Shown here piece after piece: positions 7,655-13,371 of a DNA stretch of 13,371 nt. Source of the DNA: JAAYCU01 sp964642815 (GTDB lineage: Bacteria; Planctomycetota; Phycisphaerae; UBA1845; PWPN01); NCBI GenBank assembly GCA_964642815.1, contig CAZXSA010000137.1:1-13371 (forward strand). Reading direction: 5' to 3'. A program made the position numbers and the translations under genes. The stretch's first letter is position 1; each line of letters starts with the position of its first letter. The notes under the pieces are model-generated. The model ran no database searches. It had not been told where the DNA came from and was given only the letters and a program-made list of their open reading frames with translations.

Positions 7655-8782
7655 CTAATCCGTGATGACTTGACGATGCGGATCACCGCGTCTGATCGGC
7701 CGATACAGCGAATCCCGCTCGACGGGTACTCCGCCCGCTTCGACAATCATCGCTTGCAGTTGCGGCACGCTCAGTTCCTGATGCGTATCGCCACTCGTCT
7801 TGGTGATGTCGTACCAGACCACGGTTCCGTCGAGATCGTCCACTCCCCAGTTAAGACTGACCTGGGCGAGTTTGGGCGTCTGCATGACCCAAAAAGCCTT
7901 GATATGGGGAATGTTGTCCACTAGCAAACGGGTAATCGCCAGCGTGCGCAGGCAGTCCAATCCGCTCGGTCCGGGAAGGTCGGCCAGGCCGCTGCCCGCG
8001 GGGATGAACGGCAGGGGGACAACGCAATTAAAATGGGCGGCCCGGTCGGCCAGCGAAGCGTCCTGATGGGCACGCAATTTGAGCAGATGACCGACTCGTT
8101 CCTCCACGCTTTCGATATGGCCAAAAAGCATTGTCGCGTTGGAAAAGATGCCCATTTCGTGGGCGATGCGATGCACGTCGAACCAGCCTTCCTCGCCGAC
8201 CTTGTTCTTGAATGCCTCCTCATGCACGCGGGAATCGAAAATCTCCGCCCCTCCGCCGGGGAGGCTGTCCAGACCCGCCACCCGAAGCTGCTCCAGCACT
8301 TCGCGCACGGTCAATCGCGGACGCGCCATTCGCGAGAAATGAATAATCTCGATCGCGGTGAAGGCCTTGATGTGCAAGCGTGGGCAAGCCCGGCGGATTT
8401 CCCGGCAGATATCGAGGTAATAATCGAAAGGCAACTCCGGATGCAATCCGCCTACGATATGCACCTCGGTCGCGCCTGCCTCGGTCGCCTGCCGAGCCTG
8501 TTCCACCACCTGTTCGACGGTAAGCTGATATCCGTCTGGTACTTCTTTCCGATAGGGTCGGCAGAAAGAACAAAACCGGCAACGCAACAGGCAGTAATTG
8601 GTATAATTGATATGCCGGTTAATGTTGTAATACGTCTTACGCCCGTGCCATCGCTCGCGGACGATGTTCGCCAGCTCGCCCAGCGTGTGTAAGTCGGCCG
8701 AGCGAAAAAGACGCACGCCGTCATCGGCGTCCAGCCGCTCGCCGTTCCGCACCTTGGCGGCCATGTCGGTTACATCATGCAT
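7655..8782 (-). CDS. mqnE: Aminofutalosine synthase (radical SAM), menaquinone biosynthesis
   Basis: Radical-SAM enzyme of the futalosine route. It joins the adenosyl part of S-adenosylmethionine to 3-[(1-carboxyvinyl)oxy]benzoate, giving aminodeoxyfutalosine. With the start at 8782 it has 375 residues. The [4Fe-4S] motif CxxxCxxC is C64, C68, C71, preceded by NYTNYC. Further family motifs are HIVGGLHP (108-115), LPGGGAEIFD (174-183), SNATMLFGHIE (214-224), and the C-terminal DDLDGTV (315-321) with PVERDSLY. DDLDGTV favours MqnE over the related cyclase MqnC. In-frame TTG 8812 and ATG 8797 are possible earlier starts; none has a clear ribosome site. ATG 8782 fits the usual N-terminus and overlaps the preceding TIM-barrel gene by 8 bases. 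It is last in a four-gene operon that begins with mqnP. Confidence 0.9.
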   Translation of the reverse strand: MHDVTDMAAKVRNGERLDADDGVRLFRSADLHTLGELANIVRERWHGRKTYYNINRHINYTNYCLLRCRFCSFCRPYRKEVPDGYQLTVEQVVEQARQATEAGATEVHIVGGLHPELPFDYYLDICREIRRACPRLHIKAFTAIEIIHFSRMARPRLTVREVLEQLRVAGLDSLPGGGAEIFDSRVHEEAFKNKVGEEGWFDVHRIAHEMGIFSNATMLFGHIESVEERVGHLLKLRAHQDASLADRAAHFNCVVPLPFIPAGSGLADLPGPSGLDCLRTLAITRLLVDNIPHIKAFWVMQTPKLAQVSLNWGVDDLDGTVVWYDITKTSGDTHQELSVPQLQAMIVEAGGVPVERDSLYRPIRRGDPHRQVITD

Positions 8783-9560
8783 GTCGCTTATTCGCATCCA
8801 GTAAGCGTTCAAGGGTCAGGCGGTTGTCGGTTAGCAAATTCACCGCGTCGGCATAATCGGTGAATTGCTGGTCCACCACCAGCCAGCCGTCGTAGCCGAT
8901 TTGTGCCAAGTGTTCCACGATGGCCGGGACATTCATTTCCCCACGGCCGATGGGCACCGCCCGCTTGCCGATCTGGTCGGAGATATGCACGATGGCCAGG
9001 CGCTCGCCGAATTCGGTCAGGAGATAGCGCGGATTGACCGCCGCCGAATGAAATTGCCCCGTATCATTCAGAAGCAATAATCGCGGATGATCCACCGCGC
9101 GGAGCAGATAACGCAAATCCTCGATCTGTTCCACGCGGGAATCGCAGGCGTTGGCCAGACAGATGTTCATCCGCATCTCGTCGGCGATGGCCAGAATCGC
9201 CTCGAGCGCGACCGCGAACATCTCCAGCGACTGGTGCCGGCGGTCGCCGCCGCGCAGGTTTACCGCCTTCAGCCCGAGGATCCTGGCTAACTTCATTCGA
9301 TACCGCAGATCGACCAGTTCTTCACGCAGATCGCCGGGGCTTACCGCTGTCAGTTGTCCAACACGTAGGCCGGAAACCGTCAAGCCGTACTTGGCTGGTA
9401 TTCCTGGCGAACACACCCCGTGCCCCGCCGTTTCGCGATCGTCCGATTCCATCCGCCACCAGGACGGCTCGAACGCCGCATAGCCGGCCTCGCGGATCGC
9501 GGTTAGCACCCGCTCCAGCGGTTCATCCGGAAGGCATCTTGTGCTGCAGCTAAGGCGCAT
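8775..9560 (-). CDS. Xylose-isomerase-like TIM-barrel protein (sugar-phosphate isomerase/epimerase family)
   Basis: A 261-residue AP-endonuclease-2/xylose-isomerase-like TIM barrel, the usual length for the family. Members are mostly metal-dependent isomerases, epimerases or lyases of sugars and cyclitols. Visible strands include AAFEPSWW (28-35), GLKAVNLRGG (96-105), LLLLNDTGQFH (161-171), VHISDQ (191-196) and the GY.G motif at 222-225. Of the four usual metal ligands, D166 and H192 are present, but the strand-4 glutamate position reads Ala (LAN, A136) and the last glutamate position reads Asp (VVD, D230). The metal site may therefore be altered or lost. The start is firm: AAGGGG lies six bases before the ATG. 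The gene overlaps the glycosyltransferase gene by 11 bases and mqnE by 8. The substrate is unknown; a role near quinone synthesis is only inferred from position. Confidence 0.8.
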   Translation of the reverse strand: MRLSCSTRCLPDEPLERVLTAIREAGYAAFEPSWWRMESDDRETAGHGVCSPGIPAKYGLTVSGLRVGQLTAVSPGDLREELVDLRYRMKLARILGLKAVNLRGGDRRHQSLEMFAVALEAILAIADEMRMNICLANACDSRVEQIEDLRYLLRAVDHPRLLLLNDTGQFHSAAVNPRYLLTEFGERLAIVHISDQIGKRAVPIGRGEMNVPAIVEHLAQIGYDGWLVVDQQFTDYADAVNLLTDNRLTLERLLDANKRHA

Positions 9561-11346
9561 CGGCAGCCCCTTCCCGTGAGGTGGAATTGCATGGCTCCGC
9601 GCGAATCAGGCAGATCATCCCTTGATCCGCCCACGAGATCATATCATGCATGCCGGCCGAACCAAAATATCCGATCACCGAATAGACCTCGGCACGTGCG
9701 CCAAAGTTTTTCTCAATACTTTTCGACAGGCCCGCCAGAACTTCGCTCGCGGCGGTCTCGTGTTCAAGATTTTGCGGCAGTAATTCAAGTCGCCAGTGGA
9801 ACAGATTGACCGGCGGAACGGAGTAGGGGGCCGGATCATTGAAAACGCCCAAAGTGGTCGCCCGGCCTTCAAGTTGCCGGATGCTCCAGGCCGTGGCCAC
9901 GCGGCTGGTCAAACCGCAAGTGTCATTCTGAAACGCCCGCAGATAAGCGTAACCTTCAAACGCCGTGGTTGCCGTTAGAAACGACAGAACCACCACTCGG
10001 CCAAGTCGGCGTTGAACCATGCGGCAGAGAATAACCGCCGCCGTGATGCAAAGGACGACATCCGCCAACAGGGCAAATCGCCCATAAGCGGCATCCTGAT
10101 TCCCGGCGAATTGGATGAACTGGACGAGATTGCCGATCGCGGGCAGCAGGATGAGGAGCAACATGCCGCGATGATCGCCGCTCTCGGTCCGGATACCTTT
10201 TTTGAGTTTGGTCAAACCGAAGATTGCGATGGCACATAGGCAGGCGCCAAACAGAACCGGCGAAACACCGTCGGCCATCAGTAGAAAACCGTTCCGCAAG
10301 GAATCCATGAGTGGCCCGGGTGTAAACATCGCCCGCGTATTGCCCAGATTGGAACGCAGCAGAGGCCGGTTGCCGATCAGATGGGTCAGTACATAAGGGT
10401 TGGCGATAAAATACGTCGCCACCGCCGCCGCCCCGGCCCGCAGCATCATGCCGGTACGTTCGTTTGGTTTTTGCTTCCGCAAGAAAGTCATCATGGGCAG
10501 GATAAGCAGCGCCGGCCAGGCGTTTAGCACCATGCCGAAGGCCGCCCCGGCCAGCATCCCTGCCGCCAGCCCCCAGCCTCGCCGCCCGCTCTCCACGTAA
10601 CGCATGGCCGCCATGGCCGCCAGCAGCGTCAGTACAGCCCCCGGCAGATGCGGCTTGGCCTCGTGCGTGACCGTCACGACCACGGGCATTAGAATGAAGC
10701 ACAGCGTTGCCAGCCCCGCCGTCAGCCGATCCCCGCCCCCCAAACGTCGCACCAGATGATAAACCGCCCACACGCCCACCAAAGCCCAAGCCACCACATA
10801 GAGCCGGGCCACCACGTAAAAACGTCCGAATTCCTCCGGCCGATCCAGATAGTACGCCACATCGCCGCTCAGCGTGATCGCGCCGCAGGCGGCCGCCACC
10901 CTGAGTAGCAAACCCACGGGATAAATCCACAAGCCCCCGTACTGGTACATCCGTGGATCAAAATCGCCGTTCCCCGGCCGCATACTCGCCAGCGCCATCA
11001 GGGTGACCATCTCGTCCGGGTGATAACTGTATAACCGATACCGTCGGATAATTTCCGCCCGCTGGCAATCGGTTTCATTTAAGACCACGCTCCGCCCGTC
11101 CGCGACGACGGGATTGATATCCACGTCCGCTCCGCGCGTCGGATCGGTTGTTCGCTCGCCCGCCAGCCGTTGGATTTTTTCACCCGGCCAGACCGGCTCG
11201 TTGCCGAACAGGAAAGGGTCCACGTTGCGCGAGGGCAGCCCCCAGTTGATCCCCGTGCCAAAAATGATCGCCCCGGCCGCCAGCAAACCCGCCATCAGAA
11301 TCCGCGATGACCATCGGCTGCTCTTTATGTTCGTATTTGTGCTCAT
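9550..11346 (-). CDS. GT39-like membrane glycosyltransferase (GT-C fold)
   Basis: Polytopic inner-membrane enzyme resembling ArnT/PMT-type transferases, which move a sugar from a polyprenyl-phosphate donor to a lipid or protein outside the cytosol. The 598 residues begin with one membrane segment (about 14-33). A long hydrophilic stretch follows, carrying the acidic motif YHPDE (108-112), the likely catalytic site of this class. About ten more membrane segments lie between 135 and 467, with a soluble C-terminal domain (about 470-598). The gap of roughly 75 residues between the first helix and the acidic motif is larger than in ArnT-like enzymes. ATG 11346 overlaps the mqnP stop as ATGA; TTG 11364 and ATG 11358 are in-frame alternatives. 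Donor and acceptor are unknown. Confidence 0.8.
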   Translation of the reverse strand: MSTNTNIKSSRWSSRILMAGLLAAGAIIFGTGINWGLPSRNVDPFLFGNEPVWPGEKIQRLAGERTTDPTRGADVDINPVVADGRSVVLNETDCQRAEIIRRYRLYSYHPDEMVTLMALASMRPGNGDFDPRMYQYGGLWIYPVGLLLRVAAACGAITLSGDVAYYLDRPEEFGRFYVVARLYVVAWALVGVWAVYHLVRRLGGGDRLTAGLATLCFILMPVVVTVTHEAKPHLPGAVLTLLAAMAAMRYVESGRRGWGLAAGMLAGAAFGMVLNAWPALLILPMMTFLRKQKPNERTGMMLRAGAAAVATYFIANPYVLTHLIGNRPLLRSNLGNTRAMFTPGPLMDSLRNGFLLMADGVSPVLFGACLCAIAIFGLTKLKKGIRTESGDHRGMLLLILLPAIGNLVQFIQFAGNQDAAYGRFALLADVVLCITAAVILCRMVQRRLGRVVVLSFLTATTAFEGYAYLRAFQNDTCGLTSRVATAWSIRQLEGRATTLGVFNDPAPYSVPPVNLFHWRLELLPQNLEHETAASEVLAGLSKSIEKNFGARAEVYSVIGYFGSAGMHDMISWADQGMICLIRAEPCNSTSREGAADAP

Positions 11347-12242
11347 GCCGATATCCATAAACAATCCGCGATGGTCGCCGCCGCCAGCATCAGGCTGACC
11401 ATTCCGTTGATCGTGAAAAACGCCACATTGACCCGTGAAAAATCATCCGCCCTGACGAGACTGTTTTCAACCAGCAGGAGCGCCCCCGCCATGCCCACGC
11501 CGAGGACGTATAACCAGCCCAGCTCCGCCAGTGGAATCAGCAGCAGTAACAAGACCACCGTGATGACATGGGCCAGGCGGGCGATCCACAGGGCTTTTCG
11601 CGGCCCGATTCGCGCCGGTAGGCTGAACAGACCTTGCGCCCGGTCGAATTCAATGTCCTGGCAGGCGTAAATGATATCGAAACCACCCACCCAGCCGACG
11701 ACCGCGCCCATCAATACGATCGCCGTCCAGCCGATCGAGGCCGGATCGATCGCCAGCCACGCGCCCACCGGTGAAAGGGCCAGCGCCCCGCCCAGCACGA
11801 AATGGGACCAGCGGGTAAATCGCTTGGTGTAGGAATAAAAGCAAAGGTAGGCCAGCACCAGCCACGAAAGGGCGATGGGGATGATGTTTGCATACAACCA
11901 CCAGAACCCCATGCAACAGAGCAGAAAGGCCACGACCGCCGCGCCCATGAATGAGGCCGCCTGACGAATGGTGATCGTCCCGGCCGGAATGGCTCGGCTG
12001 GCCGTTCGCGGGTTGCCGGCGTCCAGCCGGGCATCGACGATGCGATTAAATGTCATGGCCACCGAGCGCCCGGCCACCATGCAGCCGACGATTAAAAGCA
12101 ATTGCCCACCCGTCGGCCACGCTTGGTTTGCCGTGCCGGTCCCGTACGCCGCCCTTGCCGCCAGAAAGGCGGCCGTCAACGCGAATGGCAGGGCGAACAC
12201 CGAGTGCGAGAATTTAATCATCTCGCCCCAGCGCCGGGCCAT
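11343..12242 (-). CDS. mqnP: UbiA-family prenyltransferase, probably MqnP (menaquinone biosynthesis)
   Basis: Integral-membrane prenyltransferase that should attach the polyprenyl chain to the naphthoate ring in the futalosine menaquinone route. The 299 residues contain both UbiA aspartate motifs: NRIVDARLD (66-74; N66, D70, D74), followed by NPRTASRAIP, and DIIYACQDIEFD (189-200; D189, D196, D200). These bind the magnesium-diphosphate substrate. Eight or nine membrane segments are evident. The N-terminal EMIKFSHSVFALPFAL is typical of the MqnP/UbiA subgroup linked to mqn genes. The frame is open to 12422, but I chose ATG 12242 because GGGGG stands five bases before it and family members begin here; ATG 12278 is an alternative. 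It is first in an overlapping operon that ends in mqnE, which supports MqnP over ubiquinone UbiA. Confidence 0.87.
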   Translation of the reverse strand: MARRWGEMIKFSHSVFALPFALTAAFLAARAAYGTGTANQAWPTGGQLLLIVGCMVAGRSVAMTFNRIVDARLDAGNPRTASRAIPAGTITIRQAASFMGAAVVAFLLCCMGFWWLYANIIPIALSWLVLAYLCFYSYTKRFTRWSHFVLGGALALSPVGAWLAIDPASIGWTAIVLMGAVVGWVGGFDIIYACQDIEFDRAQGLFSLPARIGPRKALWIARLAHVITVVLLLLLIPLAELGWLYVLGVGMAGALLLVENSLVRADDFSRVNVAFFTINGMVSLMLAAATIADCLWISA

Positions 12243-12247
12243 CGAAA

Positions 12248-12252
12248 CCCCC
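12248..12252 (-). promoter_or_regulatory. Putative ribosome binding site for mqnP
   Basis: GGGGG on the minus strand is followed by TTTCG and ATG. It supports the start at 12242 over the longer open frame. A GGAGGA at 12261-12266 is a better match but sits 18 bases away from this ATG. Confidence 0.4.
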
Positions 12253-12301
12253 GCGGATAATCCTCCGATCACACTCATCCACGAGATGATATCCGCAAGC
12301 C

Positions 12302-12416
12302 CCAGCAAGGGAAAATCTCTCTCCCCTTGAAAATCATGACGAGTGATAGCTACCAGCCCGAAGCAGTTTACCAAGCTTGCCTCGCCTGGGCGGGCCGTGG
12401 CGGGCCAGCAAGGGAA
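12302..12416. repeat. 12-base direct repeat pair CCAGCAAGGGAA
   Basis: Perfect copies lie at 12302-12313 and 12405-12416 on the plus strand, 103 bases apart start to start, both inside the ugd-mqnP spacer. A tandem GGCGGGCC pair at 12389-12396 and 12399-12406 abuts the second copy. Confidence 0.7.
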
Positions 12417-12534
12417 CATCATCCCGCAAGCGAAAGAAGAAGATAGGAGTCAGGAGAATCAAGAAAGGACAAGCTATGCGTCGCTCCGTCGCTCTTTCTC
12501 TCCGTCGTCCCTCGCTAGAGCTTCGGGCTGGTAG
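12350..12534. repeat. 15-base perfect inverted repeat flanking the ugd 3' spacer
   Basis: CTACCAGCCCGAAGC at 12350-12364 is the exact reverse complement of 12520-12534. The arms are 155 bases apart. The right arm lies inside the last codons of ugd, and on the minus strand it continues as TCTAGCGAGGGA, a string I recall as part of a dispersed planctomycete intergenic motif. In an RNA read from the minus strand the arms could pair as a 15-base-pair stem. The repeat itself is read directly; its wider distribution is from memory. Confidence 0.75.
12484..12507. repeat. 8-base direct repeat CTCCGTCG, period 16
   Basis: Copies lie at 12484-12491 and 12500-12507, immediately downstream of the ugd stop (CGACGGAG on the coding strand). 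They lie next to the inverted-repeat arm and probably belong to the same dispersed element. Confidence 0.5.
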
Positions 12535-13371
12535 TTGCTTCTTGCGCCGACGTTTTGCGGGTATCCGCGCGGTTCACGGCCGGTCGGCCGATCGAATAGT
12601 ACTCGAAATGCAACTTCTTCATGGCCGCCAGCGAGTAGATGTTTCGCCCGTCGAAGATGATCGGCTGCTTGAGCCGTTGACGCATTTCGTCGAAGTCCGG
12701 GGAACGGAACTCGTTCCATTCGGTGACCACCGCAAGAGCATCGGCGCCGTCCAGGGCCTCGTAACTTTGGGTGTGGTACGTGACCCGCTCGTTGCCGAAT
12801 TGCCGGCGCAGGTTTTCGAGGGCCTGGGGATCGTGGGCCCGGACGGTAGCGCCGGCCGCCAGCAGATTCTCGATCAGAGTTACCGCCGGGGCCTCGCGGA
12901 TATCGTCGGTTTTGGGTTTGAATGCTATCCCCCATATCGCGAAACATCGTCCGCTCAAATCCTCGCCAAACCGTTCGGTTATCTTGCGAAACAGAAACAG
13001 GCGTTGCCGCTGGTTGACCTGATGAACGCTGTCCAGCAGATCGGGTTCGATACCCGCCCCACGGGCGACGTGAACCAGGGCCTGCACATCCTTGGGGAAG
13101 CAGCTTCCGCCGTAACCCGCGCCGGGGTAAAGGAACTGGAACCCAATGCGGGCGTCCGAACCGATCCCCTTGCGTACATCATTGACATCGATCCCTAGCG
13201 CGTCGCAGACACAGGCGATTTGGTTGATAAAGCTGATCCGGGTGGCCAGATACGCATTGGCCGCGTATTTGGTCATCTCGGCCGCGGCGCGAGGCATGAT
13301 GAAAATTGGCCGTTGATTACGCACGAAGGGTTCGTGCAACTCGCGCAGGCAATCGGCGGCGGCCGCGTCGG
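12515..13371 (-). CDS. ugd: UDP-glucose 6-dehydrogenase (5' end outside window)
   Basis: Oxidises UDP-glucose twice with NAD to UDP-glucuronate, a precursor for capsule, exopolysaccharide and modified lipid sugars; cytosolic. The visible 284 codons cover the end of the N-terminal domain, the central helix and the C-terminal domain. Family motifs seen are EMTKYAANAYLATRISFIN (including the active-site Lys and Asn), GIGSDARIG, and GYGGSCFPKDV with the catalytic cysteine encoded at 13100-13102. The C-terminal half shows FKPKTDDIREAP and ends in FEYYSIGR. After that comes a tail of about 22 residues rich in Ala, Thr and Ser, whose final codons lie within a repeat element. The N-terminal NAD-binding part is beyond base 13371. 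It precedes the mqnP operon on the same strand, 272 bases away; a functional link is not evident. Confidence 0.95.
   Translation of the reverse strand, partial: DAAAADCLRELHEPFVRNQRPIFIMPRAAAEMTKYAANAYLATRISFINQIACVCDALGIDVNDVRKGIGSDARIGFQFLYPGAGYGGSCFPKDVQALVHVARGAGIEPDLLDSVHQVNQRQRLFLFRKITERFGEDLSGRCFAIWGIAFKPKTDDIREAPAVTLIENLLAAGATVRAHDPQALENLRRQFGNERVTYHTQSYEALDGADALAVVTEWNEFRSPDFDEMRQRLKQPIIFDGRNIYSLAAMKKLHFEYYSIGRPAVNRADTRKTSAQEATTSPKL

Larger units (their letters stand above)
12243..12514. other. Repeat-rich spacer between ugd and mqnP
   Basis: These 272 bases contain no gene that I can support. They hold several short repeats, listed separately, and presumably the leader of the mqnP operon. 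I see no stem followed by a T-run to end ugd transcription on the minus strand, and no convincing -35/-10 pair. An open plus-strand frame antisense to ugd runs through here but encodes nothing recognisable. Confidence 0.5.

Noticed and set aside
7644..7656. AGCGA-CGT-TCGCT hairpin in the 16-base gap between the convergent permease and mqnE genes
   Set aside because: The stem is only five pairs and no T-run follows it on either strand; on the plus strand the T-run precedes the stem. It also overlaps the mqnE stop, so it is not convincing as a terminator.
9956..10930. Open frame of about 324 codons overlapping the GT39-like gene on the same strand
   Set aside because: Its Gly/Arg-rich translation lacks membrane segments or motifs, while the overlapping frame encodes a coherent GT-C protein.
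12377..13198. Plus-strand open frame antisense to ugd
   Set aside because: The opposite strand encodes a clear UDP-glucose dehydrogenase. The plus-strand product has no recognisable domain, and its first part reads through the repeat element.
1..13371. CRISPR array, tRNA or rRNA genes, insertion sequences, defence or phage genes
   Set aside because: I found no regularly spaced repeats, no tRNA- or rRNA-like segments and no transposase, integrase or nuclease motifs in any supported gene.

Overview
The window looks like a chromosomal piece of a Gram-negative-type, fairly GC-rich bacterium. A planctomycete (Phycisphaerae-like) is my best guess, not a firm call. The basis is a futalosine-route menaquinone operon, a MacAB-like exporter, a lipoprotein signal, a large GT-C glycosyltransferase, and an AGCCCGAAG...AGCGAGGGA-type intergenic repeat that I associate from memory with planctomycete genomes. 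No rRNA, tRNA, CRISPR array, insertion sequence or phage gene is visible. There are ten protein genes, two of them cut by the window edges.

Left block (1-2763, all minus strand): a cytosolic PAS-type sensor histidine kinase is followed, with an ATGA overlap, by an NtrC-type sigma-54 response regulator that runs off the left edge. Upstream lies an AT-rich spacer with a good sigma-70-like promoter and a weak sigma-54-like site. Beyond it is a small lipoprotein gene of unknown role, possibly PrcB_C-like.

Middle block (2855-7638, plus strand): alanine dehydrogenase (ald) is divergent from the lipoprotein gene. After a 168-base gap comes a three-gene MacAB/LolCDE-like export operon: periplasmic adaptor, ABC ATPase and FtsX/MacB-fold permease. 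No outer-membrane factor is present. This block converges on the next with only 16 bases between.

Right block (7655-13371, minus strand): read in transcription order it holds ugd (UDP-glucose dehydrogenase, 5' end outside the window), a 272-base spacer full of short repeats, then four overlapping genes: mqnP (UbiA-type prenyltransferase), a GT39-like membrane glycosyltransferase, a xylose-isomerase-like TIM-barrel protein and mqnE (aminofutalosine synthase). MqnE makes an early intermediate and MqnP attaches the polyprenyl tail, so the operon touches both ends of menaquinone synthesis. The two genes between them have no known place in that pathway.

The observations most worth following are the two unknown genes enclosed by mqnP and mqnE, the altered metal-site residues in the TIM-barrel protein, the repeat-rich spacer after ugd (including a perfect 15-base inverted repeat whose one arm carries the ugd stop-proximal codons), and the lipoprotein.
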